Shown here: positions 25,975 through 36,000 of the stretch, piece by piece
Layout: every line of letters starts with the position of its first letter
Numbering within the stretch: the first letter of the stretch is position 1
From: Flavobacteriaceae bacterium CG_4_10_14_3_um_filter_33_47
Lineage (GTDB): Bacteria > Bacteroidota > Bacteroidia > Flavobacteriales > Flavobacteriaceae
Reading direction: 5' to 3'
Length of the DNA: 60,821 bases
Assembly: GCA_002784145.1 (NCBI GenBank)
Contig: PFKE01000069.1
Coordinates: 1 to 60,821, forward strand
Translations under genes and position numbers: made by a program
Notes under the pieces: generated by a model
Told to the model about the DNA's origin: nothing
The model's database searches: none
What the model saw: the letters and a program-made list of their open reading frames with translations, nothing else

Positions 25975-27058
25975 TTTTATTTATGATTTTTGAATTTTGA
26001 ATTTTTGATTTTTGAATTTTTGTTATCTCGTGTAAATCTTCAAGCTTAGTATTCCACAATTTAGCAACTAATTTTAAAATATTGTTTTTCATAAAGGAGC
26101 CTATAGTGGAAAACGTAATATAGATGTTCAAAACAATATTGGTTATATTCTCATCAACTTTATAAAGTTTTATAATATAGGAAAACTCTTGCGTAAACAT
26201 CATTTCTTTCGTTTTTTCTCCGTAAGTTAAATGCTCTGAAGACGGCTCGGTAATGGTCTCAAACTTTAAGCTCCCTAAATTTAAAACACAATTATGCTCT
26301 GTTCCCACCCGATTGACTTTACTGCTATCATATTCAATACGTTTAACGTCTTTGTCCCAAAGATGTCGATATTTTAGCTCGGTTAAATAACTATAAATAA
26401 TTTCTATATTAGCATTAAACGTTTTATCAATAGTTAGTACGGGTTTATTAGGTTGTCCTGCCAATAAAGGGCTTAACTTTTGAAGGTTATCCTTTATGGT
26501 TTCTAAACTTTTGTAAAAATAGTCTAAACTAACTAAATCATAATCTTCCGAGGCTTGTTTCCACTCATTATTAAGTTGATTTTCAAATAATTTGTAAACA
26601 GAATTTGTAAAAAGAACATATTCACTATGAGGAATTTTATTTTTTAAAAGCCTATGTATTTTAATAACATCGCGCCCGTAGGGTTTGGAAATATGTTTTA
26701 CTTTTATAAAATTCAAATCGCCATAATGCACTAAAAACTTAAGATCTAAATTGGTTGTTGTTTTGCACGAACCGCAATTACAAATGCGCATGTTATCATA
26801 ATTTTGGGTATGATTATGAAAGGCTTCGTGCATGGTAGAGACCTGCTTCATCAAAGCTTCATAAGTGGGAATAGTTGTAAGGTACATAAACAATGCATCG
26901 CCTTCTATTTCAACTAATTGTAGGTTTAATGGATTGTTATCGAGTAGAATTTCAAGTAACTCGGCAATAATATGAATGCTGTGCTCTACCTCGGTATTAT
27001 TTACAAATTTTGTAAATCCACTAATATCTGGCATAAAATAAAGTGCTTTTTGCATCAT
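25967..27058 (-). CDS. DUF2652 protein: class III nucleotide cyclase-like domain plus SRPBCC domain
   Basis: 363 residues. The N-terminal domain resembles class III cyclases: D11 in MPDISGFT and D54 in EIEGDALFM are 43 residues apart, as the two metal-binding aspartates are in true cyclases. E50, three before the GD glycine, is where guanylate cyclases have their base-selecting Glu. In the segment GRDVIKIHRLL the transition-state Arg is kept (R136) but the usual Asn is Ile132. An inserted C93-x-C95-x2-C98 cluster is unusual. Residues about 205-350 form an SRPBCC/START-like lipid or ligand-binding domain (FNANIEIIYSYLTEL...HLWDKDV). The tail after 350 is low-complexity. It is embedded in the ppk operon just before the HD-DUF5706 gene. 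Catalysis is possible but unproven. Confidence 0.75.
   Translation of the reverse strand: MMQKALYFMPDISGFTKFVNNTEVEHSIHIIAELLEILLDNNPLNLQLVEIEGDALFMYLTTIPTYEALMKQVSTMHEAFHNHTQNYDNMRICNCGSCKTTTNLDLKFLVHYGDLNFIKVKHISKPYGRDVIKIHRLLKNKIPHSEYVLFTNSVYKLFENQLNNEWKQASEDYDLVSLDYFYKSLETIKDNLQKLSPLLAGQPNKPVLTIDKTFNANIEIIYSYLTELKYRHLWDKDVKRIEYDSSKVNRVGTEHNCVLNLGSLKFETITEPSSEHLTYGEKTKEMMFTQEFSYIIKLYKVDENITNIVLNIYITFSTIGSFMKNNILKLVAKLWNTKLEDLHEITKIQKSKIQNSKIINKNE
25984..26022. repeat. Low-complexity tandem repeat at the 3' end of the DUF2652 gene
   Basis: Imperfect copies of a short unit around TTTTTGAAT/TTTTTGATT follow one another. They encode the C-terminal IQKSKIQNSKI tail. The tail is probably not structured, and such repeats often change length by slippage. 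Confidence 0.5.
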
Positions 27059-27067
27059 ATTTACAGG

Positions 27068-28045
27068 TTATCTTGGTGAAATAAATAGAGAAACATTAAA
27101 TAAAAAGCCGTTACTTAAATTATTCTCAAAAACAATACGGTCTCTAGATCGGTTTGAATTGGTTAAATTGTAGGTTAAATTTTTTCTTAAACCAATTTCC
27201 GAGGCCGCCCAAAGCCAACCTATCAATTTTTTCTCAATACGAGTAGTTAATTGAATATCGGAGCGATGCAAATGCAAATTTGAATAATTATTAAACTGAG
27301 AGTTAAAGTTAGCTATTTTATAGGAAGCACCATCAATTTCTATGGTATTTCGCCAAATAAGACCATCATTATAATGATAACGGGATTTTACAAATAACGG
27401 CAAAATAGCTTCTAACCCCCATTTTTCATTAATATTAATATTAAATGCTAATACGGGAATAATAATGGGACTTCCAAAACGGTAGTTATAACTTGCACCT
27501 AAGGCGTATGAAAAATTGTCATTGACTTTCCAGCCCAAAGCAGGCGAAATAGAAAACTTTAAGTAATCTGAAAACGAATTTATGGTTCCAAAATCACCAT
27601 TTAAATCGGCATTGGCTTTTAAAATCCAAAACTTTTTAGACTTAGTAGGTTTTATGATGGTAATATTTGCGCCTATACTTTGTAAGCCTCTATCTTCTAG
27701 ATTTTGATAAAACGGATGAATTGTTGAATTATTAAAATGAAATTCCTCTTTATTATATTTTAAACCCGCAACAATGCTTAAAAAATCTTTGTTAATAACG
27801 GGCACTTTAAGTTTCATTTCAAGATTGGTATTTGATTTTATATCGTTTTTTGAATTTGAAAAATCACCTGTTTTATCTATGGTTTCCAAGCTGTAACCCG
27901 ATACATTTTGATATTCGATAGAAACACCCTTCCCAACAGGAACGCCTTTTAGTGCAGGAATACAATAAGTACTGCTACTATCGGTTTGAGAAAATGAAGC
28001 AATTATATTTAAAAATACTAATAATATGTTTAAAAAATTTTTCAT
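27068..28045 (-). CDS. Outer-membrane beta-barrel protein (DUF6268-like)
   Basis: 325 residues with a signal peptide (1-19, ASFSQ) and a barrel of aromatic-rich strands ending FLFNVSLFISPR. It resembles DUF6268 family proteins from Bacteroidota. The start overlaps the stop of the SdiA-regulated-like gene by 4 bp, and DUF2652 follows 9 bp later. It probably resides in the outer membrane; no substrate can be inferred. Confidence 0.65.
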   Translation of the reverse strand: MKNFLNILLVFLNIIASFSQTDSSSTYCIPALKGVPVGKGVSIEYQNVSGYSLETIDKTGDFSNSKNDIKSNTNLEMKLKVPVINKDFLSIVAGLKYNKEEFHFNNSTIHPFYQNLEDRGLQSIGANITIIKPTKSKKFWILKANADLNGDFGTINSFSDYLKFSISPALGWKVNDNFSYALGASYNYRFGSPIIIPVLAFNININEKWGLEAILPLFVKSRYHYNDGLIWRNTIEIDGASYKIANFNSQFNNYSNLHLHRSDIQLTTRIEKKLIGWLWAASEIGLRKNLTYNLTNSNRSRDRIVFENNLSNGFLFNVSLFISPR

Positions 28046-28854
28046 TGTAAATAATTGAATTTTAAAATATTTGCTTTACCAACATTAGCTTCATTAGCTA
28101 TATACAAATCACCGTTTTCTGAAAAACAAATCCCTTCGGGCTGTCCAAAATGAGAATAATTAATGTTAAAAACATGTAGCAACTTCCCTTGCCTGTTAAA
28201 TTCTGCAATCATTTTCCCTATGGATGAAAGCACAAAATAGTGTTTTGTTTTAGGATGAATGGCTATGGCACTTGGAGAAAAATCTTTCTTTATTTTATAT
28301 TTTTTTTTAAGATCTTTTGAATCGATTTCAAAAACGGCTTGGCTGTTCAATGCGTTATTTTTAATAGAAAAAGCATATATTTTATTTGATTTATGCCCTT
28401 TGGTAGCTAACAATAATTGATTGTTCTTTTTGTCAAAACACAAGCCTTCTACATCGTCTTTATTAGATAAAAATGTTTTATGAACGATGGTTTTTGGACT
28501 TTCCAAAAAATTTTCAACTTGAAAAAGAGTTCCATTCGATTGCAAAACATAAGCGGTTTTCCCAACAATTACAACATCTTCATAATCGCCATTTTTGCCA
28601 AAGGGAATGGTTTTTTTGATAGATTTATGTTTCAAATCATATATATATAGGTCTCCTTTTTCATCATTATGGGCTATAAGTTGATGAGCATTTATAGTAT
28701 CAATTCCAGATATTTCTCTTAATTCATAAGGCATTTCCCAATACTTTTCGGGTTTACTAAAATTATATGCTGTACTTTCATCAAAATTATTTTTCAATAA
28801 ATTTTGACAAGATATTAATATTAATAATCCAGAAAAATAAATAGTCCATTTCAT
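28042..28854 (-). CDS. SdiA-regulated-type beta-propeller lipoprotein
   Basis: 270 residues with a lipoprotein signal (LLILISC, lipid Cys about residue 16). The propeller-like repeats REISGID, DYEDVVIVG, DDVEGLCFD, SAIAIHPKT and QPEGICFSENGDLYIANE match the SdiA-regulated (YjiK-like) family, predicted six-bladed propellers of unknown function, some with a calcium site. It lies between a TnpA-like gene (10 bp upstream) and an outer-membrane protein gene (4-bp overlap). Confidence 0.82.
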   Translation of the reverse strand: MKWTIYFSGLLILISCQNLLKNNFDESTAYNFSKPEKYWEMPYELREISGIDTINAHQLIAHNDEKGDLYIYDLKHKSIKKTIPFGKNGDYEDVVIVGKTAYVLQSNGTLFQVENFLESPKTIVHKTFLSNKDDVEGLCFDKKNNQLLLATKGHKSNKIYAFSIKNNALNSQAVFEIDSKDLKKKYKIKKDFSPSAIAIHPKTKHYFVLSSIGKMIAEFNRQGKLLHVFNINYSHFGQPEGICFSENGDLYIANEANVGKANILKFNYLQ

Positions 28855-28864
28855 GCTTTTGGTT

Positions 28865-29326
28865 TTAAATCAATTCCTTGAATATATATTTTTGGTCGTA
28901 TTCCATATCAAAAGCGTCCAAAAATGACACATACTCATCTCTAAATGGATTTTTTGTGTGTTGCAATTCTTGGTTTTTTATATAATTTAAAACCTTATTT
29001 ATTTGCGATGTATGGTGCGAAAACGCTCCAAATCCTTCTTGCCACGCAAAGGTGCCTTTTACCAAGTTATTATTGTTTATCCAATAGGCCGAACTTTCTT
29101 TAATATCATCAATAATATCAGACAGGGATTGTGAAGGTTTTATTTCAATAAGAATATGCATGTGATCTGCCATTCCATCAATGGCAATTGGTTGATGCTT
29201 ATTTTTTTTAATAACTTTCTTAATGGTTTTTATTAAACCCTCTTTCCATTTTTTATTAATCTTGCCAAATTTGTATTTTACGGCTATAACAACGTGTATA
29301 ATGATTTCTGAATACGTATTTTCCAT
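28865..29326 (-). CDS. IS200/IS605-family Y1 transposase-like protein (RAYT-type, probably single-copy)
   Basis: 153 residues, the usual length of a TnpA/REP-associated Y1 transposase. The HUH motif is intact (H55-x-H57 in DHMHIL) and the nucleophile Tyr is Y115 in NYIKNQE. The segment WQEGFGAFSHH is typical. No hairpin ends, REP-like palindromes or TnpB gene flank it: it begins 6 bp after the ppk1 stop and ends 10 bp before the next start. That tight fit argues for a domesticated gene rather than a recent insertion. Confidence 0.85.
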   Translation of the reverse strand: MENTYSEIIIHVVIAVKYKFGKINKKWKEGLIKTIKKVIKKNKHQPIAIDGMADHMHILIEIKPSQSLSDIIDDIKESSAYWINNNNLVKGTFAWQEGFGAFSHHTSQINKVLNYIKNQELQHTKNPFRDEYVSFLDAFDMEYDQKYIFKELI

Positions 29327-29332
29327 GGTTGT

Positions 29333-31345
29333 CTATTTATAATTTACGCCTTCTTTTATCCAATTGTAGCTCTCTAATTGTGCCCGTTTTGGTGTTTTTA
29401 TGTTAGGTATTAAATGATTTTTTCCATTGGAGTCAATCCTTCTCTTTTTGGTGTTATCATCTAATTGAAATTGGATTATTTGATTAATTTCTTGCTTTAA
29501 ATCGTTATCTTCTATTGGAAACCCAACTTCAATTCTACGGTTTAAATTGCGGTTCATCAAATCGGCCGAAGACAAAAATATTTTTTCGTCTTCATCATTT
29601 GTAAATTTGTATATTCTGGCATGTTCTAAAAACATATCTACAATTCGGTAAGCTTTTATGTTTTCGCTTAGGGTTTCCTTTTCGGGTATAAGGGTACAAA
29701 TTCCTCTAACAATCAAGGTGATTTTCACCCCAGCTTGACTTGCTTCATATAGCTTTTGTATGATGTCTTTTTCATCAATGCCATTTACTTTAAAAAATAT
29801 GCCAGAGGGTTTTCCTTTTTTATGATTTTCAATTTCAATATCTATCCGTTCTAAAAGTTGCTGTTTCATATTAAAACCAGCCACTAATAACGTTTGGATA
29901 TTAAGGTGCTTTTCTTTGGTTTTTAAAAATTTAAACACCTGTTCAATATCGCAAGTGTATTTTTTTTCTGAAGTAAAAAAACCATGGTCTGCATATATTG
30001 CTGCGGTATTTTCGTTAAAATTTCCAGTAGATAAGTAAGCAAATTCTTTTGTGGTTTGTGCATCCAATTTCATGGTAACCAAAGCTATTTTGGCATGCAC
30101 TTTTAAATGAGGCATACTATAAATAATTTTAATGCCTGCTTTTTGCATTTGATGAGCCCAATGCAAATTGTTATTTTCATCAAAGCGAGCTTTTACTTCA
30201 ACAAAAACGGTTACTTTTTTGCCGTTTTTAGCTGCACTTATTAGGGCATTTGCTATTAAAGACTGGGTTGAAATTCGGTATAATGTTACTTTAATTTTTG
30301 TAACGCGACTATCAATAGCAGCTTGGTTAAAAAATTGTAGTACATAATGATACGAATGATATGGAAAATGCAATAGTTGATTTTTACTGCCAATGACATC
30401 GAAAATTGAATTTTCGTTTTCGAATTCTGAATATTTTAACGCAGGATAATCAGGATTTTGAAGTTTTGGTTTTAAAGGATTAGGAAACTTAAATAAATCA
30501 AATAAATTATGATAAGTCCCACCAGCAATCATTTCACGTTTTTTAAGTTGAAAGATGTTTTTGCAAAATGCAAGCTCTTCGGGTGGCATTTTAGCATCGT
30601 ATAAAAAGCGGGTTGGCAAACCTGACTTTCGGGCCTCCACTTTATGTTTAATTTTAAGAATTAAATTACCCGAGTCTTCGTCTTCAATTTCATAATCTTC
30701 ATCTCTGTTTATTTTTATGGCAAAACAGTGGTTAACAGTGTGGGTTGTAAAAATTAAGTGTAAACATAATTTTATAATTTCATCAAGTGAAATAATATAA
30801 TGTGTATCCTCTTTTTTTGAAAGTAATTTAAAACGGTCTAATTTGTTTGAAGGGATATTAATATAGGCATACTGAACCGTTTGGTCATCATTTATTAACT
30901 TTACCAGAAAATACAAACTTCGGTTGTCTAAAAAATAGGCTTTAGGCTCTTTATCTTTTATGAATACCACTTGAATAAATGACAAAACCTCACTTTTAAA
31001 ATACCGTTCAACTTCTTTTAAATGGCAGGATTCTATAGGCTGTCCTTGATATACAACAACATGGTTTTGGGCTAATTCTGGAATTACTTGAGTTCGCCAT
31101 ATAGAGCCAAACTGTTCTTGCTGCGAATTAATTTCCTTTAAAATAGCATTTAAAAGGTCGCTTTTTCGAGTGCTTTTATTAAGTGCTAATTGATTTACTT
31201 TTACCCTAAAAAACTCATCCAAATTAGATGAGAAAATGGCTAAAAACTTAATGCGTTCATACAAAGGGTTAGCGTTACAGGCTGCCTCATCTAAAATGCA
31301 CTGGTTAAAATAAAGCCATGAAAGTTCTGAAGGGATGGTTTTCAT
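29333..31345 (-). CDS. ppk1: Polyphosphate kinase 1
   Basis: 670 residues, near the usual 690. PPK1 reversibly transfers the gamma-phosphate of ATP to polyphosphate. Visible hallmarks: N-terminal ELSWLYFNQ, the SNLDEFFRV segment, TLYR in the first PLD-like domain, the catalytic-His segment MPHLKVHAKIALV with downstream YLSTGNFNE, and EHARIYKF in the second domain. Its start overlaps the stop of a small membrane protein gene by 4 bp. The operon also encodes a metallophosphoesterase/barrel fusion, and the first ECF promoter D lies upstream of that fusion, so polyphosphate synthesis appears tied to the sigma regulon. Confidence 0.96.
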   Translation of the reverse strand: MKTIPSELSWLYFNQCILDEAACNANPLYERIKFLAIFSSNLDEFFRVKVNQLALNKSTRKSDLLNAILKEINSQQEQFGSIWRTQVIPELAQNHVVVYQGQPIESCHLKEVERYFKSEVLSFIQVVFIKDKEPKAYFLDNRSLYFLVKLINDDQTVQYAYINIPSNKLDRFKLLSKKEDTHYIISLDEIIKLCLHLIFTTHTVNHCFAIKINRDEDYEIEDEDSGNLILKIKHKVEARKSGLPTRFLYDAKMPPEELAFCKNIFQLKKREMIAGGTYHNLFDLFKFPNPLKPKLQNPDYPALKYSEFENENSIFDVIGSKNQLLHFPYHSYHYVLQFFNQAAIDSRVTKIKVTLYRISTQSLIANALISAAKNGKKVTVFVEVKARFDENNNLHWAHQMQKAGIKIIYSMPHLKVHAKIALVTMKLDAQTTKEFAYLSTGNFNENTAAIYADHGFFTSEKKYTCDIEQVFKFLKTKEKHLNIQTLLVAGFNMKQQLLERIDIEIENHKKGKPSGIFFKVNGIDEKDIIQKLYEASQAGVKITLIVRGICTLIPEKETLSENIKAYRIVDMFLEHARIYKFTNDEDEKIFLSSADLMNRNLNRRIEVGFPIEDNDLKQEINQIIQFQLDDNTKKRRIDSNGKNHLIPNIKTPKRAQLESYNWIKEGVNYK

Positions 31346-31482
31346 TTTTTTTGATAAAGCATTAAAGCTATTAATATAAACCCAACACCTGTTAAAGTGG
31401 GTGGCAAAATATTAGCACTAATACCGAGTGCAATCATAACAATAGCGACAATAATTAAGAGTATTAATAGTATAGTTTTCAT
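31342..31482 (-). CDS. 46-residue hydrophobic membrane protein
   Basis: A short ORF (starts MKTILLILL, ends LMLYQKK) filling the gap between the glutamate-synthase-like gene and ppk1. It has two hydrophobic stretches separated by NILPPTL, so it is probably a double-spanning membrane miniprotein. It overlaps the ppk1 start by 4 bp (ATGA), and its ATG is 4 bp after the preceding stop. These tight couplings are the main evidence that it is real. Function unknown; it may be a membrane tether or regulator of a neighbour. Confidence 0.65.
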   Translation of the reverse strand: MKTILLILLIIVAIVMIALGISANILPPTLTGVGFILIALMLYQKK

Positions 31483-31486
31483 GTTT

Positions 31487-33007
31487 TTATAATTTAAGTG
31501 AATGTTCTGGATATAATTCTTCGTAAGTAACCATCTGATTGGGGCCTAAACGATGTAAAATGTGTTTTCGTTGAATCTCGTCGCCATTACTTAATCCGGC
31601 AGCAGCAATCATTTCTGAATAACTATTTACCGTTTTTTTATGAAAATTGGCCACACGAACATATTTGTCATTAACGTCCAGCCCTTTCATCAAACTTTTA
31701 TCTTGGGTTGCTACACCTACAGGACAGGTATTGGTATTGCATTGTAAGGCTTGAATACAGCCAATGGCCATCATCATAGCACGAGCACTATTAACCGTGT
31801 CTGCACCCAAAGCAATTAACCGAATAATGTGAAAAGCCGAAAAAACCCTTCCAGAAGCAATGACCCTAATATGGTTTTTGAACTTATACTTGATAAGACT
31901 ATCTACCACAAAAGCTAAGCCTTCACGAAGTGGTAACCCAATGGAGTTGGTAAATTCTACAGGTGCTGCACCAGTGCCACCTTCGCCTCCATCAACTGTT
32001 ATAAAATCGGGTAAAATTTGTGTTTTTTTCATGGCTTCGCAAACCTCAATAAACTCCTCTTTACTACCTACACAAAGCTTAAACCCAACAGGTTTTCCTC
32101 CTGAAAGTTCTCGCAATTGCTGTACAAAATGCAATAAACCATCGGCATTTTTAAAAGCGGTATGATAAGGCGGAGAAAGCACATCGGTATGTGGCACAAC
32201 ATCTCTAATTTTGGCTATCTCCTCGGTGTTTTTTGAGGCTGGCAAAATACCACCATGACCTGGTTTGGCACCTTGTGACAATTTAATTTCAATCATTTTT
32301 ACGTTTTCTATCCTTGCTTTTTTTTCAAAAGTATCCGGACAGAAATCGCCATTTTTTGTGCGGCATCCAAAATAGCCTGTGCCTATTTGCCAAATTAAAT
32401 CGCCACCACCTTCTAAGTGGTACGGACTTAAACCTCCTTCGCCTGTATTATGGGCAAATCCACCTAATTTAGCCCCTTTGCTTAAAGCCAAAATGGCATT
32501 TTTACTTAAGGACCCAAAACTCATGGCGGAAATATTTAAAATACTCGCATGATAAGGTTGTTTACAGTCTTTGCCTCCAAATAAGACTCTTGGGTTTTGT
32601 TCAACTTCATCGTGGTGTTTAGGGTACATGGAATGTGCCATACATTCATAACCCGTTCTGTAAACATCGGATTTGGTTCCAAATGGTGTGGTATCGTTTT
32701 CGTTTTTGGCGCGAGAATAAATTAACGAACGAAACACACGATTTATAGGCGTTCCCTCAGTATCAGTTTCCACAAAATATTGTTGGATTTCGGGTCTAAA
32801 GGATTCTAATAGATATCTAAAATGACCAATTACAGGGAAATTATTTTTTATGGCATGCTTTTTTTGAAAAATATCTGCTATTCCGATTAGTATAAGTGGT
32901 ATAAAAAGAAGTAAGCTCCATAAAATGGGCATCCAAAAAATTGAAATAACAGCAACAATAATTAAAGCAATTAAGCTTGTAGTAATAAAAATTTCTCTTG
33001 GTTTCAT
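31487..33007 (-). CDS. FMN-binding glutamate synthase-family protein
   Basis: 506 residues. Two N-terminal membrane segments (about 8-45) precede a GltS-type FMN barrel: SFGSLSKNAILALSKGA, HNTGEGGLS, GAKPGHGG, ITVDGGEGGTG and ASGRVF. A [3Fe-4S] cysteine set is visible in CIQALQCNTNTCPVGVATQ. The amidotransferase domain of real glutamate synthase is absent, so the reaction is unknown. It follows the metallophosphoesterase gene by 39 bp within the operon. Confidence 0.88.
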   Translation of the reverse strand: MKPREIFITTSLIALIIVAVISIFWMPILWSLLLFIPLILIGIADIFQKKHAIKNNFPVIGHFRYLLESFRPEIQQYFVETDTEGTPINRVFRSLIYSRAKNENDTTPFGTKSDVYRTGYECMAHSMYPKHHDEVEQNPRVLFGGKDCKQPYHASILNISAMSFGSLSKNAILALSKGAKLGGFAHNTGEGGLSPYHLEGGGDLIWQIGTGYFGCRTKNGDFCPDTFEKKARIENVKMIEIKLSQGAKPGHGGILPASKNTEEIAKIRDVVPHTDVLSPPYHTAFKNADGLLHFVQQLRELSGGKPVGFKLCVGSKEEFIEVCEAMKKTQILPDFITVDGGEGGTGAAPVEFTNSIGLPLREGLAFVVDSLIKYKFKNHIRVIASGRVFSAFHIIRLIALGADTVNSARAMMMAIGCIQALQCNTNTCPVGVATQDKSLMKGLDVNDKYVRVANFHKKTVNSYSEMIAAAGLSNGDEIQRKHILHRLGPNQMVTYEELYPEHSLKL

Positions 33008-33046
33008 TCGTAAATAGTATAATTTGATTTGTTATTCATTTAATGT

Positions 33047-36000
33047 TTAAAATCCAAAACCCAATCCAAACATAAAGCGTCCTCCATCGTTTGATGAAAA
33101 ATAAGAAGTTTGCAACGTAAATATGCCAGCGGTATTCATGTACAATCCACCTCCAAAAGCAGTGTGCCAAGTGTTAGAATTATCATTTTTTAGCCATACA
33201 CGACCATAATCAAACCCTGTAAAAATTCCGAGTTTAGCTGGAAGAATTCCAGCATTAAAGCGAGTAATATTAAGGCGTAAATCGGTATTTTGATAATAGG
33301 ACGACTGTCCAGAAAACCGTTCGTTTCTATAGCCACGCAAACCGTTTTTACCACCTATACTTGCAGCTTGATAAAACTCAAAATTTTGATTGGAAATGAT
33401 TTGCCCTTTCCATAGTGTAGAGAGTGTTAAAACATCCTTTTTTACAACGGGATAATCCAATTGAAACGCCGATGTGAGATAGGCAAAATTTTGTTTGCTT
33501 ACTTCTAAATTGGTTTTCCAACCGGCAATAACTGAAAATTCAATACCTAAAGTTGAAAACGATTTATTGTTTTTATTTTGAAATCCATATTCGGTTTCAA
33601 CACCTAGAAATTGTTTAGAATCCAACTGGTTACTCGTTAAATTGGTTTCAACAAAACGATTGTCATTATCATTAGGCCGTATATAATCAAAAGGAATGCT
33701 TACAGAAAATTCACTTCCCAAACGGCCTCTTTTTACTAAAGATGCTTTAACATTAAATTGCTCCAAACGTGTACGATAAAACTCAATATCCAAGTCATCT
33801 TCTATATTTTCGGTGTTGTTACCAAAGCCAAAAAAGTTTTGTGCAAAAGCTGGTGTGGTATAACGTACAGAGAGTTTTAAATTGTTTTTTTCAAAAATCC
33901 TTGCAAATTCAGCTGTATAATCTAATTCGTAACCACTAGTTGCTGAAAAATATTTGGCTGCAATGGTGTGTTTTTGGGTAAACGGATTTAATTCATAGCC
34001 ATATTTTGTAAATAAAGCCAAAGCACCTATCGTAAACCCTTCGTCTGGATTGTACCCTATAGTTGGCAATACTTGGCGTAAATTGTGCTTGAACTTATGA
34101 AAGTCGTAATTATTGGGTTCGTAGGCATCGGTTAATCTTTTATAAACTGGCTTACCTTCAAAAACACTTTCCTTTGATTTGTAATCATACACTTTAATGT
34201 TTTTGTTGTTTTCAATATGGTATGTGTCTTTATTTTGACCACCTATTAAACAAACACTAATACTGGATTTATGAGAACCTGTAACATGAAATGTATCATC
34301 ATCATCTAAGCCATAGAGCCAAATTTCTTTGGTAATATTTGGGTCGAATGTTTTATCAAATAATATATCGTTCTCGTCAAGTTCTTTTTTTATTCTTGTT
34401 ATTTTTAGGTGGGTAAAGCCATTTTCCAATCGTGTTATTTCAAACAAATCGTCTTTATTGGTGCCTTGCAAAATCACGTTTTTGTTAATGGTAGTATAAT
34501 ACATTTCAGCCCATTTTACAAGGTGTTGCCTTCTGTTTTTTAAATGATTGATAATCGCTTCAAAATGTTTGTCTTTAAATTGAATGGGGAAATTAGCAAC
34601 GGCTTTATCAATGGCTTCGTCGGTTAAGTTTTCTTGCAAAAATTTAGCTTGTTCCAACCAATCGTTCAGACTACTTTTATTGATTAAAATCTTATCGACT
34701 TTATAAATAATTTGGTTAAAGTTATTCAGGTTTCTAATATCATCATCAAAAGATTGCATCAACCTAAGCGATGGTACCAATCGTGTGGCTGCACCTGTTA
34801 AAAAACCATCAAATTTTGGAAACGCTTGATCGCGATCTCTTGGTATGGGTGCAAAGGTTATGGTGCCATCTGGATTATTATAGGAAGCCCATCGGTATTG
34901 ATCTTCATGACGGTCCCAATCACCCAACCACATATCGAACAGCCGTGTTTTGATGTATTGTTGCTCGTTGATGTTATATTTTTCGTCTTTTGTTATCTTC
35001 TCAATAACCTCATCGGTAGATACAATATCATCCGCATTTCCAAAGGTCGCTTGTGATTTAAATTCTTTGGCAACCCGTTCTTCAATTAAATACAAATCAT
35101 TTCCTAATTCTTCGTTATACGTTTGTAAAGCCTGTTGTTTTGGCACATAATAAAACTTCGGATTGGTATGGAACACCCCAACAATATCAGATAAACCTCC
35201 TGTAATTATGGCTGCAAATGGATAGGATGTGGTGTAGAAATCCATTAAAAAACGCTCTGCAACGGTGTTTTCCAATCGGTCTTTCATATAGTCTTCTTGA
35301 AAGGCTTTCACTTGTATAAATTGCGTGGCACTTTTTCGCATACCACGCATTACGTATTCCTTTCCGTCTTTGTCTTCTAATCGCAAAGAAATAGATTGAT
35401 TGCCGCCTCCTAACTTTGAAGGTGTTAATCCACCAAACAAGGTGTCTAAATTCACAATAGGGTAACGATATGTATTGTAATATAACTGCCTGTAATGATG
35501 CCCGAAAAAGGAATTGTATGCTTTGGATTTGTTCTCATTATGTTGGGTATAAATGGATGCTGCTTTATTAGACTCATTAGGAAAATCTGGTATGGAGGTT
35601 GCAACTTCTTTTTTTGGCGCTCTTATAAAGTTTGAATACATATGTTGATTGTTAGCATTATAAAAATGCACCTGATGCTTGTTGTCTTGAATATTCAAAA
35701 CAGCATAACCCAAGCCAGCATAACCAAAAGTTGTGGTGTCATTTTTAAAATGACGCACGGGGTTTACTTTTGAACCAGAACCACTAATGATTTGTGGAAT
35801 GTTGTTATGCACCAAATATTGCAAATTATGTTCGTGGCCAGAAACCACAATCACCTTGTTTTTGTACTCTTGCAAGATGGTGGTGATTTTATTGGAAAGT
35901 TCTCGGTAAAGCGGATGATTTAAATCGGCGGGACTTACGCCTGAAGCATTTCTCAATACATTTAATGGTGCTTTTAACGGATTGAAACCAAATTGCCCGC

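Noticed and set aside
28855-29332. Complete IS200/IS605 insertion sequence
   Set aside because: There is no room for left and right hairpin ends: neighbouring genes lie 6 and 10 bp away.
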